Source of the DNA: Pseudomonadota bacterium
GTDB lineage: Bacteria; Pseudomonadota; Gammaproteobacteria; Burkholderiales; Burkholderiaceae_C
Direction of reading: 5' to 3'
Assembly: GCA_018241985.1 (NCBI GenBank)
Contig: JAFECV010000051.1
Coordinates: forward strand, 1-9,566
Length of the DNA stretch: 9,566 nt
The position numbers and the translations under genes are program-made. The notes under the pieces are model-generated. The model did not search any database. It had not been told where the DNA came from and was given only the letters and a program-made list of their open reading frames with translations. Below are positions 1 to 6,722 of the stretch, piece by piece. Numbering within the stretch: the first letter of the stretch is position 1; each line of letters starts with the position of its first letter.

Positions 1-1542
1 CGCTGCGTGGCGTTCCTGCAGGAATGGACGCAAAACGGCCAACACGTCCAGCCCGAAGTCGCGAACAAGGTCAAGGAATGGTTCAGCGTGCGGACCAATC
101 CCGACGGCAGCACCAGCGAGGGCCTGGGCGACTGGGACATCAGCCGGGACGCGCCCTACTTCGGCATCGAGATTCCCGATGCACCGGGCAAGTACTTCTA
201 CGTCTGGCTGGACGCACCGATCGGCTACCTCGCGTCGCTGAAGAACCTGTTGGAGAAGCGCGGCCAGAGCTATGACGACTACATGGCGGACCCGCTGCTC
301 GAGCAGTACCACTTCATCGGCAAGGACATCGTCACCTTCCACACGTTGTTCTGGCCTGCGATGCTCCATTTTTCAGGCCGCAAGACGCCCAACAAAGTGT
401 TCGTGCACGGCTTCCTCACGGTGAACAACGGCGAGAAGATGAGCAAGAGCCGCGGCACCGGGCTGGACCCGCTCAAGTACCTGAGCCTGGGCATGAACCC
501 CGAATGGCTGCGCTACTACCTGGCCGCCAAACTGAACGGGCGCAACGAAGACATCGACTTCAATGCCGACGACTTCATGGCGCGCGTGAACAGCGACCTG
601 ATCGGCAAGTACGTGAACATCGCGAGCCGCGCGGCTGGATTCATCAGCAAGCGTTTTGAAGGCCGTCTGGGCACGCCGAGTGCCGAAGACCAAGCCCTGC
701 TGACGACGCTGCAGTTGCAGGCCGGCTCCATCGCTGACGCCTTCGAGAAGCGCGACAGCTCGCGAGCCGTGCGCGAGATCATGCTGTTGGCCGATCGCGT
801 GAACGAATATGTGGATCAGAACAAGCCCTGGGAGCTGGCCAAGCCGCTCGATGCACAGCTTTTCCCCACTGAAATTGCGCATTCGGCCTCCGTTCGAAAA
901 AATGAAATCAGGCTGCAAGAAGTCTGCACCACCTGCATTCAGGCCTTTCGCCTCCTTTCGCTCTACCTCAAGCCAGTGCTGCCGGCCTTGGCACTGCAAG
1001 TCGAGGCCTTCCTGAAAGTGCAGTCGCTGCAGTGGTCCGATGCCGCGAGCTGGTTGCCGGCCGGCCACCTCATCGGCTCCTACCGGCACCTGATGCAGCG
1101 TGTCGACGTCAAACAGCTCGATGCACTGTTCGAGCCGCCTGCGCCAGTCGCTGAAGCGGCCGAGCCCGCGGCGCCAGCCCCCGGCGGCGAGCCGCTGGCC
1201 GCGACGATCGCGATCGACGATTTCGCGAAGGTCGACCTGCGCATCGCGAAGATCGTCGCCTGCGAGCGGGTCGAGGGCTCGACCAAGCTGCTGCGCCTGA
1301 CGCTCGACGCCGGCGAAGGGCGCACGCGCAACGTGCTGAGCGGCATCGCATCGGCCTATGAGCCGGAGCAACTGGTCGGCCAGCTCACCGTGCTGGTCGC
1401 GAACCTCGCCGCGCGCAAGATGAAATTCGGCACGAGCGAAGGCATGGTGCTGGCCGCGAGCGACGCCGACGAGAAGGCGCGGCCCGGCATCTACATCCTG
1501 AATCCCGGAACCGGCGCGATGCCAGGGATGCGCGTTCGTTAA
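1..1542 (+). CDS. metG: Methionyl-tRNA synthetase, C-terminal part (5' end outside window)
   Basis: This class I synthetase charges tRNA(Met) with methionine in the cytosol. The frame is open from base 1, so the GTG at 7 is an internal codon and 513 residues are visible. Numbering from that codon, the catalytic-domain signature WLDAPIGY lies at about 67-74 and the KMSKS loop, which binds ATP, at 144-148 (bases 436-450). The anticodon-binding helical domain follows (about 160-370). After an Ala/Pro/Glu-rich linker (about 375-397) comes a C-terminal Trbp111/EMAP-type tRNA-binding domain at about 401-511, with [14 protein letters not shown] and [12 protein letters not shown], which in this family goes with dimerisation. 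Compared with E. coli MetG from memory, roughly 185-190 N-terminal residues are missing, including the HIGH motif. An apparent 16-residue in-frame insertion lies between ELAK and RLQEVC. The gene converges on the hyfI-like gene and their stop codons overlap. Identity is very secure. Confidence 0.97.
   Translation, partial: RCVAFLQEWTQNGQHVQPEVANKVKEWFSVRTNPDGSTSEGLGDWDISRDAPYFGIEIPDAPGKYFYVWLDAPIGYLASLKNLLEKRGQSYDDYMADPLLEQYHFIGKDIVTFHTLFWPAMLHFSGRKTPNKVFVHGFLTVNNGEKMSKSRGTGLDPLKYLSLGMNPEWLRYYLAAKLNGRNEDIDFNADDFMARVNSDLIGKYVNIASRAAGFISKRFEGRLGTPSAEDQALLTTLQLQAGSIADAFEKRDSSRAVREIMLLADRVNEYVDQNKPWELAKPLDAQLFPTEIAHSASVRKNEIRLQEVCTTCIQAFRLLSLYLKPVLPALALQVEAFLKVQSLQWSDAASWLPAGHLIGSYRHLMQRVDVKQLDALFEPPAPVAEAAEPAAPAPGGEPLAATIAIDDFAKVDLRIAKIVACERVEGSTKLLRLTLDAGEGRTRNVLSGIASAYEPEQLVGQLTVLVANLAARKMKFGTSEGMVLAASDADEKARPGIYILNPGTGAMPGMRVR
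844..909 (+). other. In-frame insertion segment within metG
   Basis: These 22 codons sit between the conserved blocks ELAK and RLQEVC of the MetG anticodon-binding domain, where E. coli MetG has about six residues (comparison from memory). The frame is kept. Codon choice differs from the rest of the window: many codons here end in A or T (CTT, ACT, GAA, ATT, CAT, GTT, CGA, AAA, AAT), while surrounding codons mostly end in G or C. No flanking direct repeats or terminal inverted repeats are evident. It could be a lineage-specific surface loop or the relic of a small insertion. Confidence 0.5.
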
Positions 1543-2078
1543 CGCTTGCCGGACCCGACCTGCCGTTGCCGCACGGCGCCGAGAATCCCGCGCAGGATCT
1601 CGATCGGCGCAGGCGGGCAGCCGGGCACCACGCCGTCGACCGGGATCACGTTGGCGACCCTGCCGCAGCTGGCATAGCTCTCGCCGAAGATACCGCCCGT
1701 GCAGCCGCAGTCGCCCACCGCGAGCACGAGCTTCGGCGCCGGCATGGCATCGTAGGTGCGCCGCAGCGCCTCTTCCATGTGGCGCGATACCGGCCCGGTC
1801 ACCAGCAGCAGGTCGGCATGGCGCGGGCTGGCGGCGAGCTTGATGCCCAGTCCTTCGATGTTGTAGTAAGGGTTGCCGAGCGCGTTGATCTCCAGCTCGC
1901 AGCCGTTGCAGGACCCGGCATCGACCACGCGGATGGTCAGTGCCTGCCCGAGGATGTCGAGAATGTCCTGATGGATGCGCCGAATGGTTGCGTCGTCGGC
2001 GTCGTGGGCGTCATCGACGCCGGGCGGCGGTTCGGTGACGATGCCGGTACGCGCGATCTGCTTGAGTAGGTGCCACAT
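1539..2078 (-). CDS. hyfI: Ehr/Hyf-type complex small subunit (HyfI/NuoB-like), 179 aa
   Basis: This is the electron-transfer small subunit of a complex I / group 4 hydrogenase-like complex, expected on the cytoplasmic face next to the large subunit. I start it at the ATG whose A is also the last base of the upstream gene's TGA (TGATG overlap), giving [12 protein letters not shown], a typical start for the family; a longer reading to 2201 would overlap the large subunit by over 120 bases. Ligands for the proximal (N2-like) [4Fe-4S] cluster are present: C57 and C60 in SCNGCE, C124 in GDCGCTGG and C154 in PGCPP. The CxxC spacing is the hydrogenase form rather than the adjacent CysCys of complex I NuoB. 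C126 and C138 are extra cysteines. It is last in the operon and its TAA overlaps the metG TAA on the other strand. Family assignment is secure; the symbol is by homology only, since the complex is unlikely to be a hydrogenase. Confidence 0.92.
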   Translation of the reverse strand: MWHLLKQIARTGIVTEPPPGVDDAHDADDATIRRIHQDILDILGQALTIRVVDAGSCNGCELEINALGNPYYNIEGLGIKLAASPRHADLLLVTGPVSRHMEEALRRTYDAMPAPKLVLAVGDCGCTGGIFGESYASCGRVANVIPVDGVVPGCPPAPIEILRGILGAVRQRQVGSGKR

Positions 2079-3643
2079 CAGAGGTCGTGCCCCGAATAGC
2101 TCAGGTTGAAGGACTTGTTGATCAGCGGAAAGTCGGGAACGATGTTGCCGATGATCGCGTGCTCGAGAAGCGGCCAGTTCTGCCACGACGGGTCGTGGCA
2201 ATGGCAGCGCAGGATGCGGCCGTCGCCCCCGATCTCGAGTGCCACGAATACCTCGCCGCGCCAGCCTTCCACCCAGCCCGCGCCGATGCAGGCTGCGTCA
2301 GGAGCCCGCAACTCGGCGCGAATCGTGCCGCTTGGTAGGTCTGCGCTGAGCTGGCGGATCAGCCGCAGCGATTCGAGCGTCTCGTCGAAACGCACGGCCA
2401 CGCGCGCCGCGACATCGCCGTCGCGTTGCTTCGCCATCGCGACCTCGAGCCGGTCATAGGGCGGCCATGCATGGTCGCAGCGCAGATCGGCCGACTGCCC
2501 GCTGGCACGCCCTGCCAGGCCGGTGAGGCCGAGCCGGGCCGCCAGTTCGGGCGCGACCCGCCCAGTGGTGCGGAAACGGTCCTGCAGGCCGGCGTGCTCG
2601 TCGTACACGACCTTCAGCGCTCGCACCTCCCGCTCGATCACATCGCATTGGCGACGCAGGCGATCGAGCATCGTCGGTTCCAGATCGCGCGCGACGCCGC
2701 CGGGCACGACCGCATCCATCATCAGGCGATGGGCGAACGCCTCCTTCGACAGGCGCAGCCAGTCCTCGCGCAGGCGCGAGAACTGCGCCAGCCCGAAGGC
2801 CAGGCCCGCATCGTTGCCCAGGGCGCCGAGGTCGCCCAGGTGATTGGCCACGCGCTCGCGTTCCAGCACCAGCGCGCGCAGCCAGGTCGCCCGGTCGGGA
2901 ACCTCGCAGCGCCAGGCCGATTCGAGCGCCATGCAGTAGGCCCAGGCGTAGGCCACGGTCGTGTCGCCCGACACGCGGCCGGCGAGCCGGTAGGCATCCT
3001 GTGGCGTCAGCTCGGTGAAGCGCCGCTCGATGCCCTTGTGCGTGTAACCCAGCCGCGCTTCCAGCCGCAGCACCTTCTCGCCGACCGCCGAGAAGCGCCA
3101 GTGGCCGGGCTCGATGATGCCGGCATGCACCGGCCCGACGGCGATCTCGTGCACCCCGTCGCCTTCGACGCGCACGAAGGGATAGTCGGCGGGCAGCCTG
3201 CCGGCAGGAGCGGCGGCAGCGGCCGACCGGGGCCCGGCCTCGTGCCGCAGCAGCGGCGGCGGCCCGGGCGGCCAGACACCATGGTCCAGCCACGGACGGC
3301 TGTCACCGCTTCCCTCGGCATGCAGGCCCAGCAGGTCGGCCATCGCGCGCTGCATACGCCCTGCACAGGGGAAGATGTCCGCCAGGTCCGGAAAGTTTGG
3401 CTCTGCATCGCCGAGCGGCAACTCGACCCAGACCAGTCCTTCGGGCACGGCATAGGCGGCACACACGGCCATCCCCTGCTGCACGGCGCCGCGATCGACA
3501 CCCCAGACCGCGACCAGCCGCCCGCCCGCAGCGGCAACGGTGCGCGCCATGGGGTGCCAGCCGGCATCGCGCACCGCCCCGTGCCAGATCGGCAGCGGCG
3601 CCAGCAGGCGCCGCAGTTCGAGTCCCAGGTCCGTCAATGCCAT
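2078..3643 (-). CDS. hyfG: Ehr-type large subunit (HyfG/HycE-like, NuoC-NuoD fusion) lacking [NiFe] ligands, 521 aa
   Basis: This fuses a NuoC-like N-terminal domain (about 1-115), a Gly/Pro/Ala-rich linker (about 120-150) and a NuoD / hydrogenase large-subunit domain (about 155-521). The superfamily block is clear: PVHAGIIEPGHWRF (171-184), LGYTHKGIE (198-206), LAGRVSGDTT (220-229). In [NiFe] enzymes the last block reads RVCGIC; here S225 and T228 replace both cysteines. The C-terminal DPCxxC is DPSWQNWP (484-491), so the second pair is also missing, and the chain continues through NIVPDFP to NKSFNLSYSGHDL. A CHCH run (480-483) precedes DPSW. The protein should therefore not bind a NiFe(CN)2CO centre. 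In complex I the equivalent region forms the quinone site; the substrate here is unknown. The start is ATG, four bases after the upstream TAG, with GGGGA about 9 bases before it. This fits the Ehr class, and annotation as hydrogenase or as NADH dehydrogenase subunit C/D would mislead. Confidence 0.92.
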   Translation of the reverse strand: MALTDLGLELRRLLAPLPIWHGAVRDAGWHPMARTVAAAGGRLVAVWGVDRGAVQQGMAVCAAYAVPEGLVWVELPLGDAEPNFPDLADIFPCAGRMQRAMADLLGLHAEGSGDSRPWLDHGVWPPGPPPLLRHEAGPRSAAAAAPAGRLPADYPFVRVEGDGVHEIAVGPVHAGIIEPGHWRFSAVGEKVLRLEARLGYTHKGIERRFTELTPQDAYRLAGRVSGDTTVAYAWAYCMALESAWRCEVPDRATWLRALVLERERVANHLGDLGALGNDAGLAFGLAQFSRLREDWLRLSKEAFAHRLMMDAVVPGGVARDLEPTMLDRLRRQCDVIEREVRALKVVYDEHAGLQDRFRTTGRVAPELAARLGLTGLAGRASGQSADLRCDHAWPPYDRLEVAMAKQRDGDVAARVAVRFDETLESLRLIRQLSADLPSGTIRAELRAPDAACIGAGWVEGWRGEVFVALEIGGDGRILRCHCHDPSWQNWPLLEHAIIGNIVPDFPLINKSFNLSYSGHDL

Positions 3644-3647
3644 GAAG

Positions 3648-5105
3648 CTAGTTCCCCAGCATCGCAGCCGCCTGCCGATACCAGGCGTCGAGATACGGCG
3701 GGATGTACAGGCCCAGCATCAGTCCGAGCCCCAGGTGCGCGAACACCGGAATCAGCGCCGGCGGATGCGCCAGCGGCTTCACGCTGGTCGAGCCGAACAC
3801 CATCGGCTGGACGCGGCTGAAGATCGACGCAAACGCCACGCCGAGCGCGATCAGCAGGAACAGCGTCGCCCAGGGCTGCTCGCGCATCGTCGTCGTGAGG
3901 ATCAGGAATTCGCTGGCGAAGACCCCGAACGGCGGCATGCCCAGGATGGCCAGTGTGCCGAGCATCAGGCCCCAGCCAACCGTCGGACTGACCCTGAGCA
4001 GGCCGCGGATGGAGTCCATGACCTGGGTGCCGGCCGTCTGCGTGGCGTGCCCGACGGCGAAGAAGATCCCGGACTTGATCAGCGAATGCACCGTCATGTG
4101 CAGCAGCCCGGCGAAGCTGGCGATCGGCCCGCCCAGGCCGAAGGCAAAGGTCATTATCCCCATGTGCTCGATGGACGAATAGGCGAACATGCGCTTGACG
4201 TCCTTCTGCCGGACCAGGAAGAACACCGCCGCCACCACCGACAGCAAGCCGAAGCCCATCATCAAGCGGCCGGTCAGGTGATTGCTGTGCAGCGCGCCGT
4301 CGGTCAGGACCTTGCAGCGCAGGATCGCGTAGAGCGCGACGTTGAGCAGCAGGCCCGACAGCACGGCGGACACCGGTGTCGGCCCCTCGGCGTGCGCGTC
4401 CGGCAGCCAGTTGTGCACCGGCACCAGGCCGACCTTGGTGCCGTAGCCGATGAACAGGAAGGCGAACGCGAGCGTGATGATGCCCGGATGGAGCTGGCCC
4501 TTCAGCGCGTCGAGGTTGCTCCACAGCAGGGCCCCGCCTTCGGGGCCGATGACTTTTTCGGACGCCATGTAGAGCAGCACCGTGCCGAACAGCGCCTGGG
4601 CGATGCCGACGCCGCACAGGATGAAGTATTTCCATGCGGCTTCCAGGCTGGCGGCGGTGCGGTACACGCTGACCAGCAGCACCGTGGTCAAGGTGGCGGC
4701 TTCCATCGCAACCCAGAGCAACCCCATGTTGTTGGTGGTCAGCGCCAGCAGCATCGTGAAGTTGAACCACTGGTACATGCTGTGGTACAGGCGCAGGCGC
4801 GGCGGGGTCATCTTCCCGTGGTCCCGTTCGATGCGCATGTAGGGCCGCGAGAAGATCGAGGTGGTCAGGCCCACGAACGCGGTCAGCGCAACCAGGAACA
4901 CGTTGAGCGCGTCTATGTAGAACTCCTGGTTCCACGCCAGCATCGGGCCGCCCCGGATGATCTGCGCCGTAAGCGCGCAGGCGGCGATGAAGGTGCCCAG
5001 GCTGAACGCGACGTTGACATCGCGCGCAGCGTCGCGATGGCCGACCAGCGCCAGCACCAGCCCGCCGACGAGCGGGATGCCAAGCAGAAACGCAAGGGCA
5101 TTCAA
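3648..5105 (-). CDS. hyfF: Antiporter-like membrane subunit (HyfF/NuoN/NuoL-like), 485 aa, TTG start
   Basis: This proton_antipo_M family integral membrane protein has about 14 hydrophobic segments and is homologous to Mrp antiporter and complex I NuoL/M/N subunits. Residues that form the ion path in this family are present: E135 (WVAMEAATLT), K224 (GTKVGLVPVHNWLPDAH), K304 with the YSSIEHMG block (309-316), H340/K344 (VHSLIKSGIFF) and E399 (PPFGVFASEF). It probably couples redox chemistry to ion translocation. The length is close to E. coli HyfF (526 aa from memory) but somewhat shorter. The first in-frame start is TTG, one base after the upstream TAA, giving MNALAFLLGIPLVGG, which looks like a real N-terminus. 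An ATG four bases further on is in a different frame, and no better in-frame start is visible. The weak start may lower its translation or rely on coupling to the hyfE-like gene. Confidence 0.93.
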   Translation of the reverse strand: MNALAFLLGIPLVGGLVLALVGHRDAARDVNVAFSLGTFIAACALTAQIIRGGPMLAWNQEFYIDALNVFLVALTAFVGLTTSIFSRPYMRIERDHGKMTPPRLRLYHSMYQWFNFTMLLALTTNNMGLLWVAMEAATLTTVLLVSVYRTAASLEAAWKYFILCGVGIAQALFGTVLLYMASEKVIGPEGGALLWSNLDALKGQLHPGIITLAFAFLFIGYGTKVGLVPVHNWLPDAHAEGPTPVSAVLSGLLLNVALYAILRCKVLTDGALHSNHLTGRLMMGFGLLSVVAAVFFLVRQKDVKRMFAYSSIEHMGIMTFAFGLGGPIASFAGLLHMTVHSLIKSGIFFAVGHATQTAGTQVMDSIRGLLRVSPTVGWGLMLGTLAILGMPPFGVFASEFLILTTTMREQPWATLFLLIALGVAFASIFSRVQPMVFGSTSVKPLAHPPALIPVFAHLGLGLMLGLYIPPYLDAWYRQAAAMLGN

Positions 5106-5106
5106 C

Positions 5107-5766
5107 TTAGTCTTCTTTCAGCTTCTCGAGGTGGCGGATGTCCAGGCTGTCGAATTGCTCGCGGATCTGGAACATGAACACCCCCAGGATGACCACGCCG
5201 ATCAGCACGTCGAGCGCGATGCCGAGTTCGACCACCATCGGCATGCCGTAGGTGGCGGAGGTGGCGGCGAAGAACAGGCCGTTCTCCACGGCCAGGAAGC
5301 CGATCACCTGCGGCACCGCCTTCGCGCGCGTGATCATCATCAGGAACGACAGCAGCACGCAGGCCAGCGCGATGCCCAGCGTGCCGCCGGCCAGCGCCGT
5401 CGAAAGCCGCGAGATCGGCAGCACGAGGTTGAAGGAAAAGATCACCACCCCGATGCCGATCAGCAGGGTGGTCGGGATGTTGATCAGGGTCTCGACGTCC
5501 CAGCGGATGTCGAGCCGGTCGACGACACGGTGCAGCAGGTAGGGAATCAGCAGCACCTTGAGTACGAAGGTCAGGCCGGCCGACAGGTAGAGGTCGTGCT
5601 GGTGCGTCACGTAGCCGACCACGGCGGTGACCAGCGCCAGCGTCGCGCCCTGCATCGTGAACAGGTTGATCAGCGACACGATGCGGCGCTGCGCGATCAT
5701 CGCGAACGCGAGCAGCAGCAGCACCGCGCCGAGCAGGTTGACGAACTGGGTCAGCAGCTGGCTCAT
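5107..5766 (-). CDS. hyfE: HyfE-like membrane subunit (NuoK-related), 219 aa
   Basis: This small integral membrane subunit has about six to seven hydrophobic segments and very short loops. Its C-terminal half resembles complex I NuoK/MrpC, with acidic residues inside membrane segments: E161 in GFLAVENGLFF and E180 in VVELGIALDVLIG. In NuoK such glutamates are needed for proton movement. The N-terminal half carries K70 in FVLKVLLIPYLLHR, also typical of HyfE. The length matches E. coli HyfE (216 aa from memory). The ATG lies one base after the TGA of the hyfC-like gene and has no clear Shine-Dalgarno sequence, which suggests translational coupling. The last residues (QFDSLDIRHLEKLKED) form a charged cytoplasmic tail. 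Assignment is secure. Confidence 0.92.
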   Translation of the reverse strand: MSQLLTQFVNLLGAVLLLLAFAMIAQRRIVSLINLFTMQGATLALVTAVVGYVTHQHDLYLSAGLTFVLKVLLIPYLLHRVVDRLDIRWDVETLINIPTTLLIGIGVVIFSFNLVLPISRLSTALAGGTLGIALACVLLSFLMMITRAKAVPQVIGFLAVENGLFFAATSATYGMPMVVELGIALDVLIGVVILGVFMFQIREQFDSLDIRHLEKLKED

Positions 5767-5767
5767 G

Positions 5768-6715
5768 TCAATGGCTCAGGAGCAATTGCACCAGCATGCC
5801 GATCACCGCCAGCAGAAAGGCGGTCCCCAGGAATTCGGGCACGCGGAAGATGCGCATCTTGGCGCTCAGGGTCTCCAGCAAGGCCAGCAGAAAGCCGCCG
5901 ATGGCGAGCTTGAACACCAGCACGGCCAGTGCCGGCAGCATCGCCGCCGGCGCCTGGACCTCGGCGACGCCCCAGGGGAAGAACAGCGCCAGCCCGATGC
6001 ACGAGTACGCGAACAGCTTGAGGCTCGCGGCCCACTCGAGCAGCGCCAGATGGCGGCCCGAGTACTCGAGGATCAGCGCTTCGTGGATCATCGTGAGCTC
6101 GAGGTGCGTGGCCGGGTTGTCGATCGGCACGCGCGCGTTCTCCGCCAGCGACACCATCGTGAAGGCGACGCCGGCAAAGGCCAGGCTGGGATAGATCGCC
6201 AGCTCGCGATGGGTCAGCGTCTGCACGATGGTGGTGAGCGAGGTCGACTTGGAGATCAGCGCGGCCGAGAACAGCACCATCAGCAACGCCGGTTCGGCGA
6301 GAAATCCGACCAGCATCTCGCGGCGCGCGCCCATGCTGCCGAAGCCGACGCCGATGTCCATCGCGGCCAGCGAGATGAACACGCGCGCCAGCGCGAACAG
6401 CCCGACCAGCGCGATCGCGTCGGCGGCGGGCGCCAGCGGCAGGTCGACCGACAGCGTGGGGGTGATGGCGCAGGCCAGCACCATGCAGCCGAACATCACG
6501 TAGGGCGCGGTGCGGAACAGCCGCGACGCGTGGTCGGCCACCACCGACTCCTTGTTGAACAGCTTGTGCAGCACCCGGTACGGCTGCCACAGCGCGGGAG
6601 CCGACCGGTTCTGCAGCCAGGCGCGCCATTGGTTGACCCAGCCGGTCAGCAGCGGAGCCAGCAGGATCGCGATCACGACCTCGATCGATTGCGACAGGAA
6701 TCCGGCGAAGTTCAT
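5768..6715 (-). CDS. hyfC: HyfC/NuoH-like membrane subunit, 315 aa
   Basis: This is the complex I subunit 1 homologue that links the peripheral redox arm to the ion-moving subunits. It has about eight membrane segments. Hallmarks are FGSMGARREM (125-134) followed by E141, and the long loop AENARVPIDNPATHLE (191-206) with IHEALILEYSG (210-220). These acidic and arginine-rich loops face the quinone or active-site cavity in relatives and are retained here, which argues for a working complex. The length is near that of E. coli HyfC (322 aa from memory). The ATG is seven bases after the hyfB-like TGA; the bases between are GGCGGGG, a purine-rich stretch that touches the start and is too close for an ideal ribosome site. 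Identity as a HyfC/HycD/NuoH family member is secure. Confidence 0.93.
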   Translation of the reverse strand: MNFAGFLSQSIEVVIAILLAPLLTGWVNQWRAWLQNRSAPALWQPYRVLHKLFNKESVVADHASRLFRTAPYVMFGCMVLACAITPTLSVDLPLAPAADAIALVGLFALARVFISLAAMDIGVGFGSMGARREMLVGFLAEPALLMVLFSAALISKSTSLTTIVQTLTHRELAIYPSLAFAGVAFTMVSLAENARVPIDNPATHLELTMIHEALILEYSGRHLALLEWAASLKLFAYSCIGLALFFPWGVAEVQAPAAMLPALAVLVFKLAIGGFLLALLETLSAKMRIFRVPEFLGTAFLLAVIGMLVQLLLSH

Positions 6716-6722
6716 CCCCGCC

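Noticed and set aside
373..1371. A 332-residue minus-strand open frame opposite metG
   Set aside because: It is antisense to the conserved KMSKS and tRNA-binding regions of MetG, and its translation shows no motifs.
2079..2201. A 41-residue upstream extension of the hyfI-like protein
   Set aside because: It would overlap the large-subunit gene by 124 bases and adds a sequence unlike the family; the TGATG-coupled ATG at 2078 gives the usual N-terminus.
2078..3643. Calling the large subunit a catalytic [NiFe] hydrogenase (Hyf/FHL)
   Set aside because: None of the four cysteines that bind the NiFe centre is present in the expected motifs, and no maturation genes are in the window.
3540..5177. 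A 545-residue plus-strand open frame opposite the hyfF-like gene, and similar long frames at 2426-3820 and 4957-5913
   Set aside because: Same reason: compositional shadows with His/Gln/Arg-rich translation, no ribosome site and no recognisable family.
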